The position numbers were made by a program, and so were the translations under genes. This document shows positions 27,819 through 39,960 of a stretch of 64,000 nucleotides of DNA, in pieces. Below the pieces are notes generated by a model that worked only from the letters and a program-made list of their open reading frames with translations, made no database searches and was not told where the DNA came from. Each line of letters opens with the position of its first letter. The first letter of the stretch is position 1. Where the stretch lies: assembly GCF_023856365.1 (NCBI RefSeq), contig NC_064540.1, forward strand, positions 1,735,501-1,799,500, read 5' to 3'. This DNA is from Brienomyrus brachyistius (Eukaryota > Chordata > Actinopteri > Osteoglossiformes > Mormyridae).

Positions 27819-28216
27819 ATATTTTCCCTCTAATTGCAGCTCGTGATATTAATTCTGCATCTGTATTTTGGTGAAACTTTTATTTTAACTTGCGAGGGGA
27901 TGGAATCAGTTACCACAGGGCGTATTTTCTGATTGTTTTCAAATCTCAACAAGTTTGTGTGTAGAGCCTGAAGCCCAGGAGGTCCTAGTTTGCTTAGCAA
28001 ACTGAAATTATGGTGCTATTTAGCTCTGAGTCCCCCCGGGACGACCAGAGTGGGGGACCATCCCACTCCAGGCTGTGGGGTAGAGCTCTGCAAATGGCAG
28101 GAGGGCTGGACAAACACTCTGTCAGGACGAGGGAAGGTTCTGAGTCTCCCTCAGCATCACAAGCTCAGTATAAAAATACGTTTTTCAGGCATATTTACGA
28201 TTATCACAATAATAAT

Positions 28217-28571
28217 CCATCCATCCATTTTCCAAACCACTTATCCTACTGGGTCGTGGGGGGTCCGGAGCCTATCCTGGAAGCAATGGGCACGAGGCAG
28301 GGAACACCCCAGGATGGGGGGCCAGCCCATCGCAGGGCACACTCACACACCATTCACTCACACATGCACACCTATGGGCAATTTAGCAACTCCAATTAGC
28401 CTCAGCATGTTTTTGGACTGTGGGGGGAAACCGGAGTACCCGGAGGAAACCCCAAGACGACATGGTGAGAACATGCAAACTCCGCACACATGTGACCCAG
28501 GCGGAGACTCGAACCCGGGTCCCAGAGGTGTGAGGCAACAGTGCTAACCACTGCACCACCATGCCGCCCCC
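28217..28571 (-). mobile_element. Near full-length V-SINE
   Basis: Reverse-oriented copy from the CCATCCATCCATTTTCCAAA tail, through the V-core (CAGCATGTTTTTGGACTGTG and GGAGTACCCGGAGGAAACC), to the tRNA-like head with a B-box (GACTCGAACCC), ending in TGCACCACCATGCCGCCCC. It is flanked by a perfect 9-base duplication, CACAATAAT, at 28205-28213 and 28572-28580. It is highly similar to the copy at 56220-56580, suggesting a recently active subfamily. Confidence 0.9.
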
Positions 28572-28580
28572 CACAATAAT

Positions 28581-31279
28581 TATAATAATAATAATTAGCC
28601 GTGCTTTATTTAGCACTTGTGTCTTTTTATTGTATTTCTTGCAAGATCTTATTGTAATGATTCTTAAACACACCATAATATTTATGCTCAGATTTTACCC
28701 CCACAACCCGAAACCCACAGTATGGCCGAAGCGCATCGATCAATTCAAATAGGCAAATCTCTCACTGCCCATATCGATCGTTCATGGAGGAGTCAGCAGG
28801 TCTTCGCCATCGGGATCGTGACCCTGTACTGATCCAGTCAGCCGGTGCGAAGCTCCCCATTTTCATCCAAGTTGTTTCACACTGAGTAGAGACGCGTTCC
28901 GTCCAAGGACACGTGGAGTGTAATAGCAATCTGTTCTGTGACACGCTGTCCATGAAAGCCAGAGAACGGAGTACGGCCCGGATCCAGCCTCTTCCCTGAA
29001 TAAGTTCATTTTCCATACAGAATACAGCTGCCACTACAGTGACAAAGAGCCCGGAAAACGACCCGCTACATACAAAAGCAGCTCTGGGCTCATTAAGACC
29101 GTCACCCTGGATAATATTATTTTATGATTTTCATGTGAAGACAAATTGCAGTTGGATTTCAGTGTATAAGCCTTGTTTGCCACATCTGCAACATCTTTGA
29201 GAACATGAATGTGTGGTCCGTTGTTCCATGCTTGGAGAGGAACCTGTATTGTGTCCATGAATCTGACTCCCTAGGACTCTGATACATAAAGGTTAGAGGA
29301 GATGGTGAGTGAGGTGGTTCTTAACACTGACTAAAGAAATTAGTCTTATGAGACAAATGTCATCTGGCTTTATTTGAATTTGCAATAATTCACTGCTATT
29401 TAATTTGCCATTGATGGTATTTATGCGTGTGGATCATTTACTGAAGATAATTTAACTAAATATCATGAAAACAGTATTACCCTGGTGAATGTTCACCAGT
29501 TTGTCTGGAATCCAGCTGCGTGACCAGTATGCCAATAAGAGGCTATAAGGAGGCTGTGGATAGTGAAAGTATTTTGCCAACAAGTGACTCTAAGCCAACA
29601 TGACAGCCTCCATCTAGTCAAGGACGCTAATTACAACTCCTTCTTGGGATCACATGCTATGAGCTGTGCTGTTCTGCCTCTGTCTCCTACCCATAATTCC
29701 CAGCGTCTCTTTCTCTGACTCACTTTAAAAGGCAGGGTGGTGGGACAAGAGTGGAAGGAGGGGATGAACTGAAAGAGTGCTAAGTATAGAAGCCGATTCT
29801 GAGGAAAAGAGAGAGACTCGCTAATTTCGTGCTTGACTGACGGTGTTTTGGCAGCTGTCAAACCGGATTGGGGGGAAAGATGTGTCGAGGTAGATGAGTT
29901 TTTTTGGTTTCTGTGTGCGTATAGACTGTCTGTCTTCAGGTATCTGAGGGAGTCAGTTATCGCCCCAGAGCATGGAGAAAACCAAGATGGCGGCGCGATG
30001 GTGACACTGATGACGGCCAGTCATGCACATGTGTCTGCGGGAGGCAGGTGTTATAGCATTTATACGGTAAGGAGTGTAAAATGAATGCAAGCGCGAAGCC
30101 ATCCAAGAAAATGCAAAGGGAAGATACTGTATAACATTGTTGAGAAACCCACAAACAGAAAACATTTTTCTCTGCGTGAAAAGAAACAAAATGATTTTTT
30201 TTTTCCTGGGGTAATTTGGGGAGCAGCTAATACATACTATTACTGAAATTGCTTCAAATTGGTTGCCATGGTTATCGGTTTAGCTTAGGGCCATGACAAG
30301 CAACATGGTCTCTCTGCAAAGCGACAAGCAAGAAAGGAGAGGCAGAGAGAGGGGGGGACTTTGGAGGGGGGGGGGTGGAGGGGGCAGAACTGAGGCGGGG
30401 GGGGGGGGGAGACAGACTGGCGGGCGATGACCTGGTAATAGAACGGCTCTGACTACAGGCCATATTCCAAGATAGTTGCCATGGTCACAATAATTGGGCA
30501 GCGAAAAAGGGGGCATGAGTAGTCTGCCTGAGCGCAGAAAGGAATCGTGGGAGAGACGACCTGAGGCAATACTGCCTCCTGGCAGTGGGAAGCGGTACTG
30601 CGGTGTGGAGATGGAGAAAGAAGCTGGGTAGCGACTGCCAAGCAAACGAGGGCATCTCTCTGCTCCGGAGCTGCTACACGCAGCCAGCGAACGACGCCAT
30701 CGTCATGAAGCCGCACGGTGCCGTTTTTTTCCCCCATATTTATTTGCTTTCAGGACTTCTGAATCCTGAAACTTTTATATCTGGCTGATATTTACATGAG
30801 AAGTGGAGTTGACCTTGGCCATAACCTTCAGTTTCAGTCGACAGGGCGCCGATTCGGTATCCAAGAACAGCAGATGAATTACCGTCGGCGACACCGGACT
30901 CTTCCTCCCCGCACCGCGTCCTGTGTGGGAAAAGCCCTGTGAAAAAAAACACAGCAGGAGATCACGCTCCTTCCTCCCACATGCAGCACGGCGGAGTTCT
31001 GGGCGTGACTTCTGGTGGGCGTTTTGGGCACGACGGCGGTGATGGAGTCAAGCGCGGGGGCCCGCAGGGGGTGGGAATGCGTTTTACTCATGCGGGGGGG
31101 GGGGGGGGGGAGACCAGACACACCTCTTCCTCTTATTGTTTCACTCTGAGCCAATGGCATCTTCACATTCCTATGACGCTGATGAGGTGAGGTAGGCAAC
31201 ACCAGTGTGGTTAACTGGCTTTGGGAATCCCCATTCCCTGGCCTGGCTGAATTCAAATGTACCGTTAAGCTGAACAGCA

Positions 31280-31280
<1 letters not shown>
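28581..31280. other. Intergenic region, no gene seen
   Basis: Non-coding, with G-rich runs at 30350-30412 and 31087-31102 and an AAGATGGCGGCGCGATGG word at 29983-30000 that resembles a YY1 site at a promoter. No open frame follows that ATG (a stop comes after five codons), so I do not call a gene. Confidence 0.5.
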
Positions 31281-31282
<2 letters not shown>

Positions 31283-31318
<36 letters not shown>

Positions 31319-31459
31319 ACACACACATGCACACACACACACACACACGCACACACACACACACACGCACACACACACACACACATGCACACATACACAC
31401 ACACACGCACACACACACAAACACGCACACACACACGCACACACACACACGCACACATG

Positions 31460-31491
<32 letters not shown>

Positions 31492-31542
31492 CACACACAC
31501 ACATGCACGCGCACACATGCACACACACGCACACACACACAC
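31283..31542. repeat. Long (CA)n microsatellite
   Basis: About 260 bases of CA dinucleotides with frequent CG and TG steps (ACGCAC, ATGCAC). Long Thr-His and Cys-Val open frames on both strands are repeat artefacts. Confidence 0.95.
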
Positions 31543-31544
31543 TA

Positions 31545-32239
31545 AGCCACATAGTAAAATCCCAGTGACAGCAGACCTGCGGGAGTTTGAGTGTGTTATT
31601 CTGGAAAAGTCTTATATTGCCTTTCTTAAAAGGTTCAAAATACTAATTTTGCATCATAGCTTTCCGTGGCTGGCATTACAGTACAGGCTGGGGTGCAGTT
31701 CTGTAGCCTCTCCCAGCATCAGCAAACTGGCAGTGTTAGGAAATCGTGTTTTGTCATGTATCGCTGACGTCCTCCCCAGCTTTACAATGAAGTCACTCCT
31801 ACAGAACCTGCTGTCATCCTGGACTTCATTTAAATTTGCAACATAATGAAACAAACCAGCTATTCACTAGCAGAACAGGCAACAGATATTCAAATGTTAT
31901 ATAGTCACGAAAGGTCTTATAATTTTTCCATAATAGTTCAGATATTTTGTATGTATGTTGTGAAGCAATTCCTTTGAGCTTCGAATTTGACCCAGTGAAA
32001 GTAGTGACTCAGCGCTATTAAAAGCTTAATTTATTCGAATTTTTATTGTTGTCACCTAGTGGTTGTTTGCGGTCATTTCTGCCCATGAACCACAAACTGA
32101 ACATCGTATCCAGCAACAGAATCTGAGTCAGCTGCATAACGGCTTTCTATGACATTCTGGGAGGAGACCCTTCACTGTCGCTCAGCTGCAGTGGCACAGC
32201 AAATAAATGGCGCCCAAGGTGTGCACATCCGCAGGCGCG

Positions 32240-32278
<39 letters not shown>

Positions 32279-34372
32279 TCACACACGGATAATTTGACGC
32301 GGAATGGAGCAGAGTGCTAAAGGCGCATCGCTAAACAGAGCTGGCACATAGGAGTGCAGAAAAATGGGTCTGAGGGGATGATGAATTATGGGTAACGAAA
32401 TGATCCATGTCATGTTGCTAGGTAACGCTAGGGCTGGATGGTGCAGATAAACGCAAGAATTCCACCCCTGCCTGTGAGCAAAGAGGGAGAATACTTGTTG
32501 GGGGGGGGCAGCATGTGACAGAATGAAGGACATTTGTAGACCATACAGACATGCACCCATCTCAGAGATCCTTCTAGATCCCACGTCCTGTTCTCTCCCC
32601 TGCTGTCACCATCTTGATTTTCACTGAGCGCTGGTTTTCTGTTCTCACATACGTTCGGCTCACTCTAATACACACAAGCAAAAACACACACTTCATCGCC
32701 GTAACTGTAGCCATTTCTCCCTGCTCATTTTATCCATTGTCTCCTGGTCACACGTTCACGCGTCTGCATTACGGTTTGGCGGATATCATAACACTCTATC
32801 CTCCATACAGGCAGGAATCTCCGCATGAAGCACACTGACAGCATGGTGTCATGACAGTCTATTCTGATGGATGCTTCTTTCCGGTTATCTAGTGACTGAG
32901 GGAAGAACATTCATCTGAGAGATTAGCCTGTGGTCCATGTTGTTCTGGGAATTGATCTAATGCTCCTTTAATCTCTACTGGATGTGTTCGATGCAGCGCT
33001 CCTTTCAGTATTCCCTCTGGGGATCTTCAGCAACATTAGCTGAGAAATGAGCAAAGAATTTAACAGCAAACCAGCAAGCTCAACCACTGCTTAAGATACG
33101 CACATACGAAATCAAAGAGGTACCAGGCGCCTTCGTTTTGTAAAATGGCATTTTTCAACCAAAACGATCCATTCAGAACAAAGACCACTGTTTCTACGTA
33201 TTGCAAAAAAAAGCTAAAATACTGTGTTTTTTTTTTTTTTGAAAGTGCGCGCTGAAAAGTGTAAAGCTCTTATTCGTCTAAGTTTATTACTCTATTGAGT
33301 GATACTTCTTGGGAAAAGCCACCAATGACAGAGCGCTTAATGGATATTGCCTGTGCAACTACAATGACATCACATGGACTTATATTTTCACTGAACAGCA
33401 GCATAATAATATAATTCTGCATTGACCTAGCTGGTACAGGAAAGACAGACCAATGCTGCATAATTTATTAATTATCTGAACAGCGTCTATGACATGACTA
33501 AGTATGTTTTTCTGGTTCAGCAAATTACTTTAAGAAATTAATTCATCAAGTAACACCGGTGGATTTTTATGACACTGGCTTCCGTTCCTAATAATTCGAC
33601 GCCGATGGTGAGACTGATGGAAAGCTGACGGCATCATAAAATATTTCTTGTAGGAATAAATAAAGAACTGAGCGTAAGTGGTAATATTCCGGCAGTAATA
33701 CAGACATTAGAAAGTGAAGATTTGTTATGCAAATACATACGCAGCGGCTTTGAAACGTGTGGCTTGGTTCCTTTGTGCTTTTAGGCAGCATAATTACACA
33801 GTCCTGAATGGGAACATGCAGTGACAGGGTGACAGCGGACTGATCAGTTTTAAACACTGTGTTCAGATGCTTTCTCTTGTAGTTAAGGGTTCCTGACCAT
33901 ATAATGGCGATGCTACTGTTTCTTAGAACATGACATCTTAGTCGAAGAGTTTCATTAGACCAGTGGGTAATGTAAGAGATAAATCAAGACGAGCTCTGCG
34001 GTTATTCGAAAATGATCGACAACTTGGATATCAAGGTGGAGTCGATTATTTTCTTATAACTGCACACCTCAGAGCTTATGTTACGGCTAATGAACAAAAA
34101 ATAATAACAGAATGAATTACTCAAGGTTTATTTTTTCCATTAGCATTTAATAATGTTCCAATGCGCTCTTAAAAATAAAGTCCCTAAAGGGACAGAATGT
34201 GTGGTCAGGCGACTCACTGAAAGCGGCAAGTCGGCTGGTTACCATATAAACTAGCAACAGACAGGGGCTTGCTAATGAAAATGCCTGCTTATTCATGAAT
34301 AAAACGTCACACAGGTTTTAATATTAACATGTCTAATAAAACGTTCAAAAGTATCAATATAGAATTGTTATT
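31545..34372. other. Intergenic region, no gene seen
   Basis: Non-coding DNA with a (GC)n(AC)n repeat at 32235-32276. No homologous exon or recognisable transposon was found up to the copia target site. Confidence 0.5.
32235..32276. repeat. (GC)n(AC)n compound microsatellite
   Basis: GC dinucleotides run directly into AC dinucleotides; alternating purine-pyrimidine sequence that may adopt Z-DNA. Confidence 0.9.
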
Positions 34373-34377
34373 AGGCT

Positions 34378-34630
34378 TGTTGACAGAAATGTATAATGTG
34401 CTCTCAAATTGTGAAGTGTATATATGTGAAAGAGTTTGTATTGATGACCGATGGGTGGCAGCTGTGAGCTAAGCCGATGTTGTAAAAGTGTTAATAAAGT
34501 TTTTTCTTTTTGACGGTAAAGAGACAGGAGTTTAACGTGTGTGTGTCAGTCCTCCATAAAAGATGTATACATTCGGTTTAGTATAGCATTTTACACGCCA
34601 TAACTGCTGCAGCATGTATTTCTGCTAACA
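34378..34630 (+). repeat. 5' LTR of the copia element
   Basis: 253 bases starting TGTTGACA and ending TGCTAACA, i.e. the canonical TG...CA ends within an imperfect 8-base inverted repeat. TATATAT at 34419-34425 may be the promoter, and AATAAA at 34493-34498 is the likely polyadenylation signal. It differs from the 3' LTR only at 34610. Confidence 0.97.
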
Positions 34631-34644
34631 GGTTATGGGCCCAG
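34631..34644 (+). other. Primer binding site, half-tRNA initiator Met
   Basis: GGTTATGGGCCCAG directly follows the LTR. It is the reverse complement of the anticodon stem-loop of initiator methionine tRNA (CTGGGCCCATAACC), not of its 3' end. This is the half-tRNA priming known for Drosophila copia, where a cleaved 5' tRNA fragment primes minus-strand DNA. Confidence 0.85.
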
Positions 34645-34737
34645 AGCAAATGAAAAGGTTTTCAACGATTATTTTTCTCGCTAAGAAAACCGTGGCAACA
34701 TACCGAGTGCGTTTTCGTTACGTGATATACTAGAACC

Positions 34738-37700
34738 ATGAGCGGACGGGTAACCGAGTCAAGTAGTCGCTGGTCCCGGCTAATCTTTAATGGAGATGAG
34801 CGTAATTATGAACTGTGGGAGACAAAATTTTTGGGCCATCTTCGGCTGCAAGGACTGAAGGATACCATTTTAAGAGGGCCCATCCACGACGAGGATGAGG
34901 AAGAGGACGAGCAGAAAAATGCGGAGGCATATGCTGAATTAATCCAATTCCTGGATGATAAGAGTTTATCGTTGGTGATGCGAGAAGCAACAGACGATGG
35001 ACGAAAAGCGTTACAAATACTGCGGGACTACTATGCAGGCAAAGGGAAGCCGCGTGTAATTAGTCTGTATACTGAACTAACTTCACTCCGAAAGTTAAGC
35101 AGCGAAAGTGTGATCGACTACATCATACGGGCAGAGTCGGCCATCACGGCACTGAGAAACGCTGGTGAAACACTGAGTGATGGACTATTAGTAGCAATGA
35201 TTCTAAAGGGACTGCCTGAATCATTTAAACCATTCGCGATCCATATTACGCAAAGCGAAGTACCGATTCCTTTTGCTGAATTTAAAACCAGATTACGGAG
35301 TTATGAAGACACAGAGAAAATGCGCGTTGCAACGTCTGACGACAACGTGATGAAAGCGCGGATACAGCCGAGTGCAAAACCTGCTTCGTTGAGTACGAGT
35401 GATCGGGGAACCGAGAGTACCGATATAGTGTGCTTCAGATGCGGTATAAAAGGACACATGGCAAAAGCATGTCGACGCAAACAGTGGTGCAGCCGGTGTA
35501 AAAACTCCACGCACCGCGACGCGAACTGCAGACGGAAACAGCGAAGCGACAATGCAAGACAAGTCTCAGAGGAGATGAGTAGCAAGGAATACGCATTCCG
35601 TATGAGCGAGGGAAACGCAGAGGTCCAACCAAGGCGCGACATAAAGCTGACTGGTCTGATGGTAGATACGGGGGCAACCTCACATATCATCACGGATATA
35701 ACGAAGTTCAAGAAGTTTGACGATAGCTTCCACGCTGAGACACACTGTATAGAGCTGGCCGATGGCACAAGATGCAATGGGGTGGCAGAGCGCAGGGGTG
35801 ATGCAGAGCTCAGCTTGATTGACAGCAAAGGACAACGCCAGACCACGACATTGAGACAGGCGTTGTACATCCCCTCATACCCACAGGACATCTTTTCTGT
35901 AAAAGCAGCCACAGCCAATGGAGCAACTATTATCTTCAAACAAGGGAAAGACATCCTTCAACATAGAGATGGTACAACATTCCTAATTAATGAACAGAAC
36001 AGACTGTACTATTTACAAACACTGAATGATGAGTGTGTTGATCATTGTAAGAGTTGTCATGACCTGCAGACATGGCATGAGATTTTGGGGCACTGTAATT
36101 ATGATGACATTCAGAAATTACAGGGAGTTGTTGATGGTATGACAATCAAAGGTACACCAGACAAACCAGTACTACCCTGTGAGGTGTGTATCCAGGGAAA
36201 ATTTGCTCAGACGCGTAACAGGGAGCCAGATGTAAGGGCCAAAACAGCTCTTGAGTTAGTGCACACCGATTTGGCTGGTCCAATAAAGCCGGAGTCTAGA
36301 GATGGGTACAGATTTGCATTGTCATTCACTGATGATTACTCCAGTACGATTTTTGTATACTTTTTGAAAAATAAGAGTGACACAACGTCTGCAACAGAAA
36401 AATTTCTTGCAGATACTGCCCCATATGGGACAATTAAACGCATTAGGTCAGATAACGGTACAGAGTTCACAGGAAGGAATTACCAAACCCTACTCAGCAA
36501 AAATAGGATTAGACATGAGACCTCAGCTCCATACTCGCCTCATCAGAATGGAACTGCTGAGAGAAATTGGCGGACATTGTTTGATATGGCACGGTGCATG
36601 TTGATAGAGAGTGAATTGCCAAAAGATTTGTGGACCTATGCAGTACAGACGGCAGCTGTAATAAGAAACAGATGCTATAACAGACGCACAGGACAGACAC
36701 CTTACTTAATACTAACAGGGAGGCGACCTGATCTCTCTAGGATGCAGAAGTTTGGGTCAGTGTGTTATGCCTATAAACAGGACAAAAGAAAGCTTGATCC
36801 AAAATGTGAGAAAGGAATCTTTGTTGGGTATGACAAAAATAGCCCAGCTTATATGGTTTACTATCCTCAAAATGGGAAGGTACAGAAACACAGATTGGTG
36901 AAATTCATGACCAAGACTAAAGTAGAGCGGGAAACACAGACGGACATTGATGACGATTTGGAAATGTTGAACGGAGTTAGTAAGACTAAACAAAATACCA
37001 GTGTGAGTTCAGGGCATACACAAGACCAGGTTCCAGTAAATGCTCCTGAGAAAACACAGCCACAGGCGGCTCAACCACAGGTAGATGAGACCGATAACAA
37101 ACCCAGGCGATACCCCTCTCGAGTGAGACAGAAACCTGCTTATTTAAGTGATTATGTATTGGGAAAAGAGAATGATGACCAAATTCTGACTAACATAGAT
37201 TTCTGTTACAAAGTTATATGTAATGTACCCCTCTCATTTAGGGAAGCTGTTAATTCACCAAACTCAAAAGAGTGGTGTAAAGCAATGGATGAAGAAATGC
37301 AGTCATTGAAAGATAACGACACATTTACCTTAACCAGCTTACCTGAGGGTAAGAAAGCAGTGGGGGGTAGATGGGTATATGCAGTTAAGAAAGATGTTGA
37401 TGGGTCTGATAAATTCAAAGCACGATTTGTAGCCAAAGGATACAATCAGAAAATGGGAATTGACTATGAGGAAACATTTTCTCCTACTGCCAATATGACT
37501 AGCATCAGGGTAATAATGCAGAAAGCAGTACAGGATAACCTGATCTTACATCAGATGGATGTGAAAACTGCTTACTTGCATGCACCCATAGATTGTGAGA
37601 TCTACATTGAACAGCCAGAAGGTTATGAGATCAAATGCAAAACTAATAAGAAATTAGTGTGTAAACTGAAAAAATCACTATATGGTCTAAAACAATCAGG

Positions 37701-38769
37701 AAGAAACTGGAATACAATGTTAAACGAATTTCTGATTGATAATGGATTTGTAAAAAATCAGGTGGATCATTGTGTTTACACTAAAGAAACAACAACTGAG
37801 AAAGTGATTATGGTTGTGTGGGTAGATGACTTGATCATTGCTGCCAGTGACGAAAATGCACTAAAGATTGTGAAGGAAATGCTCACTGGAAAATTTAAAA
37901 TGAAAGACATGGGCAGACTGAAACATTTTCTTGGTATTGATTTTGAGCAAGACCATGAATGTGTAAAAATGTCGCAGAAGAGATATGTGGAGAAAATTCT
38001 AGAAAGATTTGATATGCAACATTGTAAACCAAGAATGACTCCTTGTGAACAGAATTTGAGCTACCATTGTGATACGGAAGTGATGCAACATGTCAAGAAA
38101 TACAGAGAGGTTGTAGGTAGCCTTATCTATCTAGCTACATGTACAAGACCAGATCTAAGTTTTATTGTTAGTAAACTGTCTCAGTACTTTACAGAACCGA
38201 CAGAAGAGCAATGGTGTACAGTTAAACACACACTGAGATATCTAAAAGGCACATCTGAAAAAGAGTTGTGTTACAGAAGAAGTGACAGTGACAAACTGGG
38301 AATTTATGCTTACAGTGATGCGGACTGGGCGGCCGATGTAGCCGATAGACGCAGCACAACAGGTTTTTGTGTGAGCCTTAATGTGAACGGTCCTTTGGTT
38401 TCATGGAAAACCAAAAAGCAACCAACTGTGGCACTGTCTACGTGTGAGGCAGAATATATGGCTTTAGCTGCAACTACACAAGAATGCATGTACCTAGTTC
38501 AGCTGTTAGAAGGTATTGATGGATATCAGTACGCACCACCTGTGATATATGAAGATAATCAGGGTGCGATTGCATTGGCGAAAAATCCGGTAAGCAGACA
38601 AAGATGCAAACATGTAGATATAAAATACCATTTTGTTAGGTCATCATTGAATGATGGAAAAATACGTTTGATCTATTGCCCTACTGAACAAATGATAGCA
38701 GATGTGATGACAAAGCCTGCAACAACATTTAAGTTGATTAAGTTTGCAAAGTTTATGTTTGGAGAGTAG
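34738..38769 (+). CDS. Copia Gag-Pol polyprotein (intact)
   Basis: 1343 residues, one frame, no frameshift or stop. Gag-like region about 1-230; CCHC zinc knuckle at 232-245 ([14 protein letters not shown]) and a second at 251-264 ([14 protein letters not shown]); aspartic protease DTGAT at 310-314; integrase zinc-binding HHCC at H447, H452, C481 and C484; integrase catalytic D511, D572 and E608, with exactly 35 residues between the last two; reverse transcriptase about 865-1110 with [11 protein letters not shown] (Asp941) and VWVDD (Asp1030/1031); RNase H with D1194, E1237 or E1239, and D1273. All catalytic residues are present, so the protein looks functional. The start is the first ATG after the leader. 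A distinct downstream frame is absent, so Gag is presumably released by proteolysis or by processing of the RNA. The family is retrotransposon, with no envelope gene. Confidence 0.97.
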   Translation: MSGRVTESSSRWSRLIFNGDERNYELWETKFLGHLRLQGLKDTILRGPIHDEDEEEDEQKNAEAYAELIQFLDDKSLSLVMREATDDGRKALQILRDYYAGKGKPRVISLYTELTSLRKLSSESVIDYIIRAESAITALRNAGETLSDGLLVAMILKGLPESFKPFAIHITQSEVPIPFAEFKTRLRSYEDTEKMRVATSDDNVMKARIQPSAKPASLSTSDRGTESTDIVCFRCGIKGHMAKACRRKQWCSRCKNSTHRDANCRRKQRSDNARQVSEEMSSKEYAFRMSEGNAEVQPRRDIKLTGLMVDTGATSHIITDITKFKKFDDSFHAETHCIELADGTRCNGVAERRGDAELSLIDSKGQRQTTTLRQALYIPSYPQDIFSVKAATANGATIIFKQGKDILQHRDGTTFLINEQNRLYYLQTLNDECVDHCKSCHDLQTWHEILGHCNYDDIQKLQGVVDGMTIKGTPDKPVLPCEVCIQGKFAQTRNREPDVRAKTALELVHTDLAGPIKPESRDGYRFALSFTDDYSSTIFVYFLKNKSDTTSATEKFLADTAPYGTIKRIRSDNGTEFTGRNYQTLLSKNRIRHETSAPYSPHQNGTAERNWRTLFDMARCMLIESELPKDLWTYAVQTAAVIRNRCYNRRTGQTPYLILTGRRPDLSRMQKFGSVCYAYKQDKRKLDPKCEKGIFVGYDKNSPAYMVYYPQNGKVQKHRLVKFMTKTKVERETQTDIDDDLEMLNGVSKTKQNTSVSSGHTQDQVPVNAPEKTQPQAAQPQVDETDNKPRRYPSRVRQKPAYLSDYVLGKENDDQILTNIDFCYKVICNVPLSFREAVNSPNSKEWCKAMDEEMQSLKDNDTFTLTSLPEGKKAVGGRWVYAVKKDVDGSDKFKARFVAKGYNQKMGIDYEETFSPTANMTSIRVIMQKAVQDNLILHQMDVKTAYLHAPIDCEIYIEQPEGYEIKCKTNKKLVCKLKKSLYGLKQSGRNWNTMLNEFLIDNGFVKNQVDHCVYTKETTTEKVIMVVWVDDLIIAASDENALKIVKEMLTGKFKMKDMGRLKHFLGIDFEQDHECVKMSQKRYVEKILERFDMQHCKPRMTPCEQNLSYHCDTEVMQHVKKYREVVGSLIYLATCTRPDLSFIVSKLSQYFTEPTEEQWCTVKHTLRYLKGTSEKELCYRRSDSDKLGIYAYSDADWAADVADRRSTTGFCVSLNVNGPLVSWKTKKQPTVALSTCEAEYMALAATTQECMYLVQLLEGIDGYQYAPPVIYEDNQGAIALAKNPVSRQRCKHVDIKYHFVRSSLNDGKIRLIYCPTEQMIADVMTKPATTFKLIKFAKFMFGE

Positions 38770-38848
38770 ATGTACACAAGAGAGTGTATATGATGTAAAG
38801 AGAAAATAGAACCTACTGTATTTTTCTTTGAAAGTGATAATGTGAGAG

Positions 38849-38858
38849 CAAGTGGGGG
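38849..38858 (+). other. Polypurine tract of the copia element
   Basis: CAAGTGGGGG immediately before the 3' LTR; its purine run AAGTGGGGG (one T) is the expected primer for plus-strand DNA synthesis. Confidence 0.8.
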
Positions 38859-39111
38859 TGTTGACAGAAATGTATAATGTGCTCTCAAATTGTGAAGTGT
38901 ATATATGTGAAAGAGTTTGTATTGATGACCGATGGGTGGCAGCTGTGAGCTAAGCCGATGTTGTAAAAGTGTTAATAAAGTTTTTTCTTTTTGACGGTAA
39001 AGAGACAGGAGTTTAACGTGTGTGTGTCAGTCCTCCATAAAAGATGTATACATTCGGTTTAGTATAGCATTTTACACGCCATAACTGCTGTAGCATGTAT
39101 TTCTGCTAACA
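38859..39111 (+). repeat. 3' LTR of the copia element
   Basis: 253 bases, TGTTGACA to TGCTAACA, matching the 5' LTR except T at 39091 for C. AATAAA at 38974-38979 would end the element transcript. It is followed directly by the AGGCT target duplication. Confidence 0.97.
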
Positions 39112-39339
39112 AGGCTGCTATTCAACACCCATGTGACGACTCTGGACCAATAAAAAGACAGTATTTATCAAAACTGGTTTAAAAAAAAAATCATGTGTTC
39201 ATTTTGTCTTGGAGTGTTTGCTGTTGCAGCTTGCAGTTGTGTGTGATGGTGAAGAGGCTCCTCTGCTATGGGGGATTCTTCAGAGACTCACTTCGAAAGT
39301 TAAAGGGACTCCCCAGCCAATTGATTCCACTCCGATTCT

Positions 39340-39480
39340 TCCATCCATCCAACAAATTATCCAGAATAGCCAGCCGCAGGCAAGACACGACACAGGGTGC
39401 AGCGTAAGGGAATAACCTTCTGGAGGTGTAGGGCACACACACACACGCAATCACACTCCATGGGCAATTCAGTCTCTTAT
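39340..39480 (-). mobile_element. V-SINE fragment
   Basis: CCATCCATCCAACAAATTATCC, then an AGGGCACACACACA stretch and CCATGGGCAATTCAG, fit the 3' half of a reverse-oriented V-SINE. It is diverged and truncated. Confidence 0.5.
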
Positions 39481-39619
39481 TTTTTCCCTTTTGAGTCCTT
39501 CTGCCAGATTAGTAAGCCAGTTTAATTTAAGAATACTCTGGACAAGTTACAGAACACTGCTGCCCAAGGTTATGGAAAATGGATAAATGAACAGTTGGAA
39601 TTTGAATCATGTTTTAAAT

Positions 39620-39960
39620 CCTTCCATTTTCTGAAACTGCTAGTCCTGTTGCTGTGAAGGTTACAGGGAGTCTGGAGCCTAGGGACACAAGGCGGGGAGT
39701 AAGGCAGGATAGGCTGCCAACCCAATGCAAGGCACAATCACACACACACACACACACACACCTATGAGAAATTTGGTAACTTCAATTAGCCTCAGCATGT
39801 TTTTGGACTGTGGAGGGAAACTGGAATTCCTGGAGGAAACCTCACGACCACACAGGGAGAACATACCAACTCCACACACACAGAACACTGGCAGATACTT
39901 TAACCCAGATACCACAGGTTCGGGGTGACAATACTAACCACTGCTCCACTGCGACACCCA
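39620..39960 (-). mobile_element. V-SINE, diverged but nearly complete
   Basis: Reverse-oriented copy with TTCCATTTTCTGAAACTGC tail, an internal CA repeat, the V-core AGCCTCAGCATGTTTTTGG and GGAGAACATACCAACTCCAC, and a head reading TAACCACTGCTCCACTG. More substitutions than in the 28.2 and 56.2 kb copies indicate an older insertion. Confidence 0.8.

Larger units (their letters stand above)
34378..39111 (+). mobile_element. Complete Ty1/copia LTR retrotransposon
   Basis: Full element of 4734 bases: 5' LTR, primer binding site, 107-base leader, one uninterrupted Gag-Pol frame, polypurine tract and 3' LTR. Host sequence AGGCT is duplicated at 34373-34377 and 39112-39116, the 5-base target duplication of integrase-mediated insertion. 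Protease, integrase, reverse transcriptase and RNase H follow in that order, with integrase before reverse transcriptase, which defines copia rather than gypsy. The LTRs differ at one of 253 positions (34610 C, 39091 T), so the insertion is very young. Copia elements are known in fish but much scarcer than gypsy or LINEs. Confidence 0.98.

Noticed and set aside
26891..27833. Open frames of about 290-310 codons on both strands
   Set aside because: They are created by an 18-base tandem unit without stops. Several frames on both strands are equally open, and no promoter, splice signal or homology supports a protein.
28500..28571. tRNA gene suggested by B-box sequence
   Set aside because: It is the tRNA-like head of a V-SINE and does not form a complete cloverleaf. 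The same applies at 56221-56290 and 52735-52810.
29980..30100. Possible promoter or first exon at AAGATGGCGGCG
   Set aside because: The ATG frame stops after five codons, and no downstream exon of a known neighbour could be matched.
30879..31545. Long Cys-Val and Thr-His open frames
   Set aside because: Direct translation of a CA microsatellite.
35293..35954. Minus-strand open frames within the copia Gag-Pol
   Set aside because: Shadows of the intact plus-strand polyprotein.
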